From contig NZ_JAKHSK010000010.1 in assembly GCF_023499215.1 (NCBI RefSeq), positions 86,469 through 150,468 of the forward strand: 64,000 bases of DNA. Reading direction: 5' to 3'. The notes beneath the pieces are model-generated. The model worked only from the letters and a program-made list of their open reading frames with translations. It ran no database searches and had not been told where the DNA came from. This DNA comes from Zunongwangia pacifica. Its GTDB lineage: Bacteria > Bacteroidota > Bacteroidia > Flavobacteriales > Flavobacteriaceae. Positions 33,893 to 43,424 of the stretch are shown piece by piece (position 1 is the stretch's first letter; each line of letters opens with the position of its first letter). Position numbers and translations under genes: made by a program.

Positions 33893-36886
33893 ATGCAGAA
33901 TAAAGGACTTATTAAAGTTTTTGCAATTTTATTTGGTTTAGTATGTATTTACCAGTTGTCGTTTACGTACATAACTAATAATGTTGAAAGTGAAGCAGAA
34001 GAATTTGCCGCTCAGAAGATTGATGAGAGCGTAGAGAATTATTCAGATTTAAGAGATCAGGCCGAGCAGGAATATCTTGATTCTATTGGGAATAAAGATA
34101 TTATAGCCGGGATTACTTATAATGCTGCTAAGGATAAAGAATTAAACAAAGGTCTTGACCTTAAAGGGGGGATCAACGTTATCCTACAAATCTCTGTAGA
34201 AGATATTATTAGAGGTTTGGCTAACGATTCTAAAGATCCTGCTTTTAATAAAGCACTTACTGAGGCTAGAGAAGAATCAGTAACCAGTCAGGATGATTAT
34301 ATCGATATTTTCTTTGAAAAATTCGAAGCTATTCCTGATGCTAAATTAGCCTCTCCAGATATTTTCGCTAATAAAACTTTAAGCGATGATATCACTTACG
34401 ATATGTCTAACGATCAGGTGAAGCCTATTATTAGAAGAAAAGTAGATGAGTCTATTACTTCAGCTTTCGAAGTATTACGTAAACGTATCGATAAATTTGG
34501 TGTTACTCAGCCAAATATTCAGCGTTTAGGGAATTCAGGAAGGATTTTGGTAGAACTTCCCGGAGCAAAAGATGTAAACCGTATTCAGAATTTATTACAA
34601 AGTACAGCACAATTAGAGTTTTGGCATGTATTTAAAAATACTGAGTTTGGTGGTTTCTTAACTCAGGCAAATCAGGTTTTAAAAAATGTGGTTTCAGAAG
34701 AAGAGGAAGCTACCGAGGCTGTAGATACCACTGCACAAACTGATAGCGATATAGAAAATCTTTTAGCAGATGCAGAAGATAGTACGGCTGTAAAAACCAA
34801 TAATCCTTTATTTGATTTAGTTGTTGGTCCTGGGGCGCAGGGAGGTCCTGTTTTAGCTTATTTTAATGTTCAGGATACGGCAAAAGTTAATGGTTATTTA
34901 GCAATGCCTCAGGTAAGAAACCTGCTTCCTGCCGATAAGCGTTATGCTCGATTTGTTTGGGGCGTTCCAGATGATAAAACTAGCGCCACTGGATTGTATG
35001 CGTTAAAATCGAATAGAGAAAATGAACCGCCATTAAGTGGTAGTGTGATTACCGATGCACAGCAAACTTACGATCAGGTTGGTCGTGTTGCCGTGTCTAT
35101 GCAAATGGATGGAACCGGAGCTAAGATCTGGGAAGAAATGACAGGTTATGCTTCGAATAATCAAACTCAGATCGCGATTGTTTTAGATGACGTTGTGTAT
35201 TCTGCTCCTGGTGTTTCTACCGGAGCCATTTCAGGTGGTAGAAGTGAAATTACCGGAGATTTTAGCATTGAAGAAGGAAAAGATTTAGCGAATGTATTAA
35301 GAGCTGGTAAACTTCCTGCTTCAGCAGAGATTATTTCAAGTGAAATTGTAGGGCCTTCTTTAGGACAGGAAGCGATCGATAGCGGTATGCTTTCATTTGG
35401 TATTGCACTATTATTGGTACTTCTTTGGATGATTTTTTATTACGGTAAAGCCGGTGCCTTTGCAGATGTGGCTTTAATTGTAAACATTTTATTCATCTTT
35501 GGTATTTTAGCAGGGCTTGGTGCTGTGCTTACTTTACCTGGTATTGCCGGTATCGTTTTAACAATAGGGATGTCTGTAGATGCGAACGTACTTATTTTTG
35601 AAAGGATCAAAGAAGAGCTTGCAAAAGGGAAATCTCAGGTAGAAGCTATTAAAGATGGATTTAGTAATGCATTATCTTCTATTTTAGATGCAAATATTAC
35701 TACCGGTCTTACAGGTTTTATTCTTTTACTTTTAGGAACCGGGCCAATTAAAGGTTTTGCAACTACATTATTAATTGGTATTGCGACCTCTTTATTTACT
35801 GCGATTTTTATTACCAGACTTTTTATTGATGGATATGGTAAAAATGGTAAGTCCTTAGAATTTGCTACAGGTATTACTAAAAACCTTTTCAAAGGAATGA
35901 ATAACGATTTCCTTGCTAAGCGAAAAGTGGCGTATATTATTTCTGGATTATTGATCGTAATTAGTTTAGGATCTTTATTTACTCAGCAATTAAATCTGGG
36001 TGTAGATTTTGTTGGAGGACGTACATATACAGTGAGATTCGATCAGGATGTTAGTCCAACTGAAGTACAGAGTATATTGGAAGAAAGATTTGGAAATGCT
36101 GAAGCAAAAACTTTTGGGCCTAACAATCAGTTAAAGATTACTACAAATTATAAAATTGAAGAAGAAGGTACGGTTGTAGATGAAGAAATTCAGAAAGGAC
36201 TTTATGAGAGCCTTCAGCAATATCTTCCAGAGAATCTTAGTGAAGATGAATTTATAAATGGTTCATCAGATAAAACTGTAGGGATTATGGAATCTATGAA
36301 AGTAGGTCCTACCATTGCAGAAGATATTAAAGCAGCATCTTTTTGGGCGGTTTTAGGTTCTTTAATAGTGGTTTTCCTTTATATCTTATTAAGATTTAGA
36401 AAGTGGCAGTTTAGTTTAGGAGCAGTTGTGGCAGTATTCCATGATGTGTTAATCGTTCTAGGGGTGTTCTCATTGCTTTATAAATTTATGCCTTTTAGTT
36501 TAGAAATTAACCAGGCATTTATCGCTGCGATCTTGACCGTAATTGGTTACTCGCTGAATGATACGGTGGTTGTTTTTGATAGGATTAGAGAGTATGTTAA
36601 CGAGCATACTACCTGGAAATTAGGAAGAACGGTAAATGCAGCTTTAAATAGTACATTAAGCCGTACCTTAAATACCTCTTTAACGACATTGGTGGTATTA
36701 CTTGCGATCTTCATATTTGGTGGAGAAAGCATAAGAGGATTTATGTTTGCACTTATTATAGGTGTGATCGTAGGTACCTATTCTTCTATCTTTATAGCAA
36801 CACCAGTAATGTTTGATAGTGTAAAGAAGAAATCCTCTCTTCAGGATAAGAAAGGAGAAAAACTTGAAGAAGAAGCTACGGCTTAA
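33893..36886 (+). CDS. secDF: Fused protein translocase subunits SecD-SecF
   Basis: A 997-residue fusion in which SecD (about 1-660) and SecF (about 665-985) form one chain, as usual in Bacteroidota. SecDF uses proton flow to pull preproteins out of SecYEG. There are 12 expected membrane helices. The SecD signature DANVLIFERIKEEL lies near 565, and a matching SecF region is NDTVVVFDRIREYV. The periplasmic P1 domain contains an acidic insertion (about 260-305, EEEEATEAVDTTAQTDS). It has its own promoter and terminator. Confidence 0.96.
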   Translation: MQNKGLIKVFAILFGLVCIYQLSFTYITNNVESEAEEFAAQKIDESVENYSDLRDQAEQEYLDSIGNKDIIAGITYNAAKDKELNKGLDLKGGINVILQISVEDIIRGLANDSKDPAFNKALTEAREESVTSQDDYIDIFFEKFEAIPDAKLASPDIFANKTLSDDITYDMSNDQVKPIIRRKVDESITSAFEVLRKRIDKFGVTQPNIQRLGNSGRILVELPGAKDVNRIQNLLQSTAQLEFWHVFKNTEFGGFLTQANQVLKNVVSEEEEATEAVDTTAQTDSDIENLLADAEDSTAVKTNNPLFDLVVGPGAQGGPVLAYFNVQDTAKVNGYLAMPQVRNLLPADKRYARFVWGVPDDKTSATGLYALKSNRENEPPLSGSVITDAQQTYDQVGRVAVSMQMDGTGAKIWEEMTGYASNNQTQIAIVLDDVVYSAPGVSTGAISGGRSEITGDFSIEEGKDLANVLRAGKLPASAEIISSEIVGPSLGQEAIDSGMLSFGIALLLVLLWMIFYYGKAGAFADVALIVNILFIFGILAGLGAVLTLPGIAGIVLTIGMSVDANVLIFERIKEELAKGKSQVEAIKDGFSNALSSILDANITTGLTGFILLLLGTGPIKGFATTLLIGIATSLFTAIFITRLFIDGYGKNGKSLEFATGITKNLFKGMNNDFLAKRKVAYIISGLLIVISLGSLFTQQLNLGVDFVGGRTYTVRFDQDVSPTEVQSILEERFGNAEAKTFGPNNQLKITTNYKIEEEGTVVDEEIQKGLYESLQQYLPENLSEDEFINGSSDKTVGIMESMKVGPTIAEDIKAASFWAVLGSLIVVFLYILLRFRKWQFSLGAVVAVFHDVLIVLGVFSLLYKFMPFSLEINQAFIAAILTVIGYSLNDTVVVFDRIREYVNEHTTWKLGRTVNAALNSTLSRTLNTSLTTLVVLLAIFIFGGESIRGFMFALIIGVIVGTYSSIFIATPVMFDSVKKKSSLQDKKGEKLEEEATA

Positions 36887-36908
36887 TCATAAGTTTTCTA
36901 GAATATAG

Positions 36909-36941
36909 AAAGCCTGGCAATCATAATTGCCAGGCTTTTTT
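36909..36941 (+). terminator. secDF terminator
   Basis: AAAGCCTGGCAAT (36909-36921) pairs perfectly with ATTGCCAGGCTTT (36926-36938) around a 4-base loop, followed by Ts. Confidence 0.92.
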
Positions 36942-36948
36942 ATGTCCA

Positions 36949-37053
36949 TAATAGATCATAATGAGGTGTTGTCATCCCGAATCAAGTTCAGGGTCTCATC
37001 ACAATAGCTGTCGGAACGGAATAAAGAAAGAAATTATTACAGATTATGGGTAA
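36949..37053. repeat. Dispersed intergenic repeat, copy A
   Basis: This stretch aligns by eye with 60315-60488: both share AATAGATCATAAT, GTGTTGTCA, TTCAGGGTCTCATCA, AATAGCT, TCGGAACGGAAT and GAAATTATTACA or GAATTATTACA in the same order. The copy at 60 kb carries an extra internal palindromic stretch. No ORF is present. Confidence 0.75.
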
Positions 37054-37273
37054 TCAATTTATTTTTTGAGCAGTGAGCGTTTAGGAAATTTGAAAATAAG
37101 AGGATTTGATAGAAAGATAGGTTGTTTTTGAGGGTAATGTTGCAAAATTTGATTAGTGTGGTAAGCGGTGCTTAAAAGCTGTAATAGGGATGAAGTAGTG
37201 TAATGTTGGGTATGAATAGTTCGGGGCCTTGACGATTTAGAACCGCTACGGAATTAAAATGAAATCGGATAAG

Positions 37274-37325
37274 AAAAGATGTCCTGAATTTATCTAATAT
37301 TGGATAAATTCAGGACATCTTTTTT
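37274..37325. terminator. Perfect 21-bp hairpin, probable terminator of lgt-DUF192
   Basis: 37274-37294 is the exact reverse complement of 37303-37323 (arm starts AAAAGATGTCCTGAATTT), with an 8-base loop. T-rich tails occur on both strands. It lies about 75 bases past the DUF192 stop on the minus strand. The stem is longer than a minimal terminator needs, so it could also be a small palindromic repeat. Confidence 0.75.
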
Positions 37326-37399
37326 ATAGCTTTAAAATTAACAAATCTTAGTATTAAAGCTGCTGTTTTTAATTTTAGTGAGTAGAATTGCCTGAAAAA

Positions 37400-37882
37400 T
37401 TACTGCTGAACGCTAAAACGATCTCCGGTTTTAAGTCCCCATCTTTCTGATAAACCCGCGTTAATCTCTAAGATAAACTGCGCCGGAACTTGCGATGGTA
37501 AATTAGTTTCATCTAAAGGTTTTGCATCTTTCTGAAAGCTAACTATAGTGCTATCTCCATCAAAAAAGATAAGATCTAACGGGATATAAGTGTTTTTCAT
37601 ATAGAAATTATGCATCGACTCTCTCTGGTAGACAAAAAGCATCCCTTGTTTTTCTTCCATCGATTCCCGGTACATTAAACCTGTTTGTCTAGAGTAATCA
37701 TCATCCGCTATTTCGATGTCCATAGATTTAATCGTGTCACCTTCAGTATTCATTAAATACAAGTCGGCATCATCTCGAAATTCGATGTTTTGAGGCTTAA
37801 TTTCCTTTCCATCATCATTTTTACAGGAACTACATAAAAGTACAATTCCTGTTAATCCAAAATATAAGAATCGTTTGATCAC
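37400..37882 (-). CDS. DUF192-family lipoprotein
   Basis: A 160-residue protein with a lipoprotein signal (lipobox LCSSC, Cys20) and a DUF192 domain (about 50-155: DDDYSRQTGLMYRESM, MLFVYQRESMHNFYMKNTYIPLDLIFFD). DUF192 proteins are widespread small envelope or secreted proteins without a settled function. Its start codon overlaps the stop of lgt by one base, so it is translationally coupled to the enzyme that lipidates such proteins. Confidence 0.88.
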   Translation of the reverse strand: MIKRFLYFGLTGIVLLCSSCKNDDGKEIKPQNIEFRDDADLYLMNTEGDTIKSMDIEIADDDYSRQTGLMYRESMEEKQGMLFVYQRESMHNFYMKNTYIPLDLIFFDGDSTIVSFQKDAKPLDETNLPSQVPAQFILEINAGLSERWGLKTGDRFSVQQ

Positions 37883-38712
37883 TATTGTGCTGTGTTTTGT
37901 TGATTGGCCTGTGGGCGATACATAAAATAAAATCCTGCAATAATAAAGGGTATACTAAGCCATTGGCCCGTATTTAAAAGCCATGTGGCACGTTCTTCTA
38001 CCTGAGCTTCTTTTACAAACTCTACAAAGAACCTTACCGTCCAAAGGAGTACTAAAAATAAGCCGAAAATATATCCAATCTTAAATCTTTTATTTGTTTT
38101 CCAGTAGAGGAAATACAGTAAGAGAAAGATTAATAGGTAACAAAAACTTTCGTAAAGCTGTGCAGGGTGCCTTGGGAAGGATTCACCCAGATTTTCAAAG
38201 ATTACGCCGTAGTCGCTATTGGTAGGTTTACCGATAATTTCAGAATTCATAAAATTCCCTATTCTAACGAAAATACCACCACAGGCAACCGGAATAACAA
38301 TACGGTCTAAAATCCATAAAACAGGCTTATCCAAAACACGTTTACGGTAAAGATACATAGCTGTAATAATTCCTATTGCAGCACCGTGGCTGGCGAGCCC
38401 TCTAAAACCCGTAAACTGAAATTCAGGTTCAAATTTTACTGGTAAGAATATTTCTAATAAATGATGTTGAAAATAGTCCCAGTCGTAAAAAATCACGTGG
38501 CCAAGACGTGCTCCTATTAGTGTGGCAAGAACAGTATAAATAAAAAGGGAGTCTAATTTTTCTAAAGCGATGCCTTCTCGTGTATAAATAGCCTTCATGA
38601 TATACCAGCCTAAACCAAAGGCGATAAGAAACATCAGGCTGTAATAGTGTATGGTTAGGATTCCTAAATCTATCCCCTCAGAAGGACTCCATCTCATGGC
38701 GTTGATAAGCAT
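37882..38712 (-). CDS. lgt: Prolipoprotein diacylglyceryl transferase Lgt
   Basis: A 276-residue inner-membrane enzyme with about seven membrane helices that adds diacylglycerol to lipobox cysteines. The Lgt signature GRIGNFMNSEIIGKPT appears here as VRIGNFMNSEIIGKPT, together with ARLGHVIFYDW and the HPAQLYESF motif. Many lipoproteins in this window (GldB, SusD, the pyrophosphatase, the low-complexity protein) are its expected substrates. Coupled to DUF192. Confidence 0.95.
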   Translation of the reverse strand: MLINAMRWSPSEGIDLGILTIHYYSLMFLIAFGLGWYIMKAIYTREGIALEKLDSLFIYTVLATLIGARLGHVIFYDWDYFQHHLLEIFLPVKFEPEFQFTGFRGLASHGAAIGIITAMYLYRKRVLDKPVLWILDRIVIPVACGGIFVRIGNFMNSEIIGKPTNSDYGVIFENLGESFPRHPAQLYESFCYLLIFLLLYFLYWKTNKRFKIGYIFGLFLVLLWTVRFFVEFVKEAQVEERATWLLNTGQWLSIPFIIAGFYFMYRPQANQQNTAQ

Positions 38713-38827
38713 TATTGTGAATTTCGGTTGAGCTGTAAATATACATATTTGAAAAAACTTCGCCTATAAAATGAAGCTTAATCACTCTCATTCATCAATC
38801 CTTATCTAAATTTTAAGAAGAAAAATA

Positions 38828-39052
38828 TTAAGGAACAGGATCATAGCCACTGCCGCCCCAGGGATGGCAACTAAATATTCTTTTAATGGCTAACCATCCA
38901 CCTTTAAAAAGGCCGTGTTTTTTTAAAGCTTCAATAGTGTAATTAGAGCAGGTTGGCGCATATCTACAGGTTGCAGGGGTAAGAGGGGAAATGAAATTCT
39001 GATAGAATTTAACTAAACCAATAAATGGATAAGTAAGCAATTTCTTAAGCAT
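38828..39052 (-). CDS. yidD: Membrane protein insertion efficiency factor YidD
   Basis: A 74-residue protein with the YidD signature: [20 protein letters not shown], then [12 protein letters not shown] and [13 protein letters not shown] at the C-terminus. YidD is a small membrane-associated protein that assists YidC-dependent insertion. In many bacteria it sits beside rnpA and yidC; here it follows cysS by 27 bases instead. Confidence 0.95.
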   Translation of the reverse strand: MLKKLLTYPFIGLVKFYQNFISPLTPATCRYAPTCSNYTIEALKKHGLFKGGWLAIKRIFSCHPWGGSGYDPVP

Positions 39053-39079
39053 AGTTATCCATTTATTGGTTGTTTGTTT

Positions 39080-40564
<1,485 letters not shown>

Positions 40565-40594
40565 AAAGAGCGTAGTTTTAAGAAAGCAAGTTAA

Positions 40595-41272
40595 TTAAAA
40601 TGTAGTATCTAGCTTAATATAGTCCAAAAATTCTCTACGAACTTCTTTATTTTTAAAAGCACCACCAAATTCACTGGTTACTGTACTACTTTCAATATCT
40701 CTTATTCCGCGGCTATTCACACAAAGATGCTTGGCATCAACAACACATGCTACATCTTCAGTGCCTAAAACTTTTTGAAGTTCCTGTACAATTTGCATGG
40801 TCATTCGTTCCTGTACCTGTGGTCTTTTGGCATAATAATCCACAATTCGGTTCATTTTGGATAAACCTACAACGGTACCATTAGAAATGTATGCCACGTG
40901 TGCTTTACCTACGATTGGTAGAAGATGGTGTTCACAGGTAGAATAAACAGTAATGTTCTTTTCTACAAGCATTTCACCATATTTATATTTATTATCAAAA
41001 ACCGATGCTTTTGGCTTTCTTTTTGGATCCAGGCCAGAGAATATCTCGTTCACAAACATTTTTGCTACACGTTGCGGAGTTCCCTTCAGGCTGTCGTCAC
41101 TAAGGTCTAAGCCAAGGGTTTGCATAATATGTTCAACATCTTCTCTAATTAGTGCGATCTTATCAGTATCACTAACTTCAAAAGCATCTTTTCTTATAGG
41201 TGTTTCTGCACTACTTCCGGCGTGTGCATCACCCATTTCATCAATTTCATTCAAAACTTTGTCTATTTTCAT
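40595..41272 (-). CDS. folE: GTP cyclohydrolase I
   Basis: A 225-residue type I enzyme converting GTP to dihydroneopterin triphosphate for folate and queuosine. Zinc ligands Cys113, His116 (STCEHHLLPI) and Cys184 (KHLCVNSRG) are present, as is the SKMNRIVDYYAKRPQVQER block. The first 30 residues are a poorly conserved acidic extension. A TATCTTTG -7 element lies about 40 bases upstream on the minus strand. Likely first gene of a folE-cysS-yidD unit. Confidence 0.96.
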   Translation of the reverse strand: MKIDKVLNEIDEMGDAHAGSSAETPIRKDAFEVSDTDKIALIREDVEHIMQTLGLDLSDDSLKGTPQRVAKMFVNEIFSGLDPKRKPKASVFDNKYKYGEMLVEKNITVYSTCEHHLLPIVGKAHVAYISNGTVVGLSKMNRIVDYYAKRPQVQERMTMQIVQELQKVLGTEDVACVVDAKHLCVNSRGIRDIESSTVTSEFGGAFKNKEVRREFLDYIKLDTTF

Positions 41273-41313
41273 GCCGTTTTACGCTATAAGTCGTAAAGTA
41301 TTCATTTAGCTTG

Positions 41314-41321
41314 CAAAGATA
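41314..41321 (-). promoter_or_regulatory. -7 element of folE
   Basis: The minus strand reads TATCTTTG (41321 down to 41314), a perfect TAnnTTTG, followed by GCAAG as in the queE promoter. The folE start is 42 bases downstream. No clear -33. Confidence 0.55.
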
Positions 41322-41397
41322 CACATTTAATACATTTAATACTGATTTTCCTGCCTCTTGTCTATTAATGAAATTTCACATTATTTATTTTTATAAT

Positions 41398-41416
41398 TTG
41401 CGCGCAATGCGCGCAA
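41398..41416. repeat. 19-bp perfect palindrome centred on a start codon
   Basis: TTGCGCGCA (41398-41406) and TGCGCGCAA (41408-41416) are exact reverse complements around A41407, the first base of the start codon of the T9SS cargo gene. The palindrome abuts the -7-like TATAATTTG, so it would cover the start site and start codon. Possible operator or mRNA hairpin. Confidence 0.7.
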
Positions 41417-43248
41417 ACACGTTGAAAATAAGTCTTTTTATATCCTTTTTTTTGCTGGTTACAACTCTTTCCGCACAGGGTTCTCGTTGTTCCGATATCC
41501 GTCCTTTTTGTGCGGGTAGTGAGGAGCTTGTTTTTGTAAATTCCAATAAGCTGAACAGTGAAGTGGTGGCAGGTGAAAGTGGCCCCGATTATGGTTGCGT
41601 AGAGTTTCCAAGATATCCTTCATGGTTTTATTTGCAAATAGAAGATTCTGGAGATTTAGAGTTTTTGATTTCGCAAAGTGAAAATGAAGATGGAAGCGGT
41701 GAAGCTCTAGATGTTGATTTTGTGGTTTGGGGACCATTCAATACTTCAGATGATTATTGTCAAGACGAATTACTTTCAGAAGCATATCATGTGGATTGTT
41801 CCTATTCTGAAGATGCAGTAGAGGTCGCTAAGATCAATGATGCGAAGAAAGGTGAGATTTATGTTTTTCTGATAACAAATTATAGTGAGCTTCCTGGTTT
41901 TATTAATCTGAAGCAAACTAATTCTGGTAGCGGTGCAGGTTCTACCAATTGCGCTATTTTAAATGGAGTTTTGGGAGGAGATAAAGCGATTTGTGGGGAA
42001 AGTGAAACTACGCTTAATGCAGAGTTGCAAGGAGCCAAAATCTATCAATGGTTTGTTTTTGATGAAAACAAAGGTGATTTTATTCAGTTATCAAATGAGA
42101 GTAAATCGCATTTAAAAGTGACGGTTGCTGGTACCTATCGCGTTTTAATCGAGGATGGCGACGGCGATAACACCATAGAAGATACCGTGGAAGTTGTTTT
42201 TTATGATCCTCCCCTAATTACGCAGCCTGCGGAAGCCTTATTTGCTTGTGGCCAGGAAGGTTCTATCGACTTAACTGTAAAGCAAACCGAATTATTATCG
42301 CTTAATGCTTCTCCTGAAGTTTGCCAAGTAGAGTATTATGAGACGGAAGCTGATGCTCTAAACAAAAATAAAATTCAGGATCCTAGTGCTTATGTTGCAA
42401 ATAATAATAAGATAATTTTCGCCAGAATAGTGAATATTGATTCTGGTTGTATATCAGATATTGCTAAAATAGCTTTAGATATCCGAACGCTTCCGCAACT
42501 TTCCCTGGAGGAAAATTATAGAGTTTGTGTGGACGCTTATGGGCTGTTTAGTGAGGAGTTAGTATTAGGAGAGGATTTTGGGAAAAGTTATCAATATGCC
42601 TGGTATAACGGAGATAAGTTAGTGTCTTCAGAATATGATTTATATTTATATGAAGAATCGGCTAATCCTGATTATACTTTGGTGTTGACCGAAAAATTTA
42701 CAGGTTGCGAAACGCGTTTTACAACTACGCTCTCTTACGTGTCTAAACCCACCTCGATAAAAATTGGTATTTTAAAAGGTGATTTTGAAAATACAGGGAC
42801 TGTAGAGGTCAGAACGATGCGTAATACTGGACATTCCTCAGAATTTGAATATAGTTTAGATGATGGGGCGTATACTACTAATCCGGTTTTTCGAAATATC
42901 CAACGAGGATTTCACCAGTTGAAGGTGAAGGAAATAGGTGGTTGTGGGGGCATTGTTGAACAGGGGTTTACGGTGGTAGGCTACGATTTTTTCTTTACCC
43001 CTAATGGAGATGGCTATAACGATCGTTGGGCGGTTACTCAGGATGCCGATTATAAAGTACTTAAAATTAGGATTTTTGATCGTAATGGGATCTTTTTAAA
43101 AGAGATTGATCCTGATGGAGAAGGTTGGGATGGACTTTTAAACGGAAAGGCTTTGCCTGAAGATGATTACTGGTTCAATTTAGAATATGTAAATTTTAAA
43201 ACGAGTAGCAGGCATAATTTTAGTTCTCATTTTAGTTTAAGAAAATAA
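41407..43248 (+). CDS. Secreted T9SS type-B cargo protein with CHU_C C-terminal domain
   Basis: A 613-residue exported protein (signal MRANTLKISLFISFFLLV, cleavage near LSAQ). Residues about 25-180 have paired cysteines (RCSDIRPFCAG), Ig/PKD-like beta domains follow, and the last about 85 residues (FFTPNGDGYNDRWAV to the end) are the gliding-motility-associated C-terminal domain that directs type IX secretion and surface attachment. The open frame extends upstream to 41311, but those codons overlap the folE promoter; the ATG at 41407 fits the signal peptide. Confidence 0.88.
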   Translation: MRANTLKISLFISFFLLVTTLSAQGSRCSDIRPFCAGSEELVFVNSNKLNSEVVAGESGPDYGCVEFPRYPSWFYLQIEDSGDLEFLISQSENEDGSGEALDVDFVVWGPFNTSDDYCQDELLSEAYHVDCSYSEDAVEVAKINDAKKGEIYVFLITNYSELPGFINLKQTNSGSGAGSTNCAILNGVLGGDKAICGESETTLNAELQGAKIYQWFVFDENKGDFIQLSNESKSHLKVTVAGTYRVLIEDGDGDNTIEDTVEVVFYDPPLITQPAEALFACGQEGSIDLTVKQTELLSLNASPEVCQVEYYETEADALNKNKIQDPSAYVANNNKIIFARIVNIDSGCISDIAKIALDIRTLPQLSLEENYRVCVDAYGLFSEELVLGEDFGKSYQYAWYNGDKLVSSEYDLYLYEESANPDYTLVLTEKFTGCETRFTTTLSYVSKPTSIKIGILKGDFENTGTVEVRTMRNTGHSSEFEYSLDDGAYTTNPVFRNIQRGFHQLKVKEIGGCGGIVEQGFTVVGYDFFFTPNGDGYNDRWAVTQDADYKVLKIRIFDRNGIFLKEIDPDGEGWDGLLNGKALPEDDYWFNLEYVNFKTSSRHNFSSHFSLRK

Positions 43249-43250
43249 AA

Positions 43251-43287
43251 AAGCCTAATACATCGAAACTTTTCGAATACTAGGCTT
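43251..43287 (-). terminator. Hairpin between convergent genes, likely terminator of the FadL-like gene
   Basis: AAGCCTA (43251-43257) pairs with TAGGCTT (43281-43287), and the inner ends TCGAAA and TTTCGA also pair with small bulges. On the minus strand it is followed by six Ts. Two further small hairpins follow at 43292-43309 and 43309-43322. Confidence 0.7.
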
Positions 43288-43424
43288 CTCCGTAAATCTC
43301 GCGATTTACTCGATTCATCGAGATTTTAATTCATTATTTAGCGTAGAAATTCCGGGTTTGCTTCAAAATGGTAAAAAGGCCTTTTCGATTTATAAATCGC
43401 TGCTTTCCCAGAGTTTCTTTGTTC

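Larger units (their letters stand above)
36887..37399. other. Intergenic region after secDF with a dispersed repeat
   Basis: 513 bases between the convergent secDF and DUF192 genes. Contents in order: secDF terminator (36909-36941), a copy of the dispersed intergenic repeat (36949-37053), about 220 bases with no ORF or motif I recognise, and a perfect 21-bp hairpin (37274-37323). Confidence 0.7.

Noticed and set aside
37054..37273. A possible degraded gene between the repeat and the hairpin after secDF
   Set aside because: No frame stays open for a useful length on either strand and no protein similarity is apparent.
41311..41406. A TTG-started extension of the T9SS cargo gene
   Set aside because: It overlaps the folE promoter, and the extra 32 residues would hide the signal peptide, which fits the ATG at 41407.
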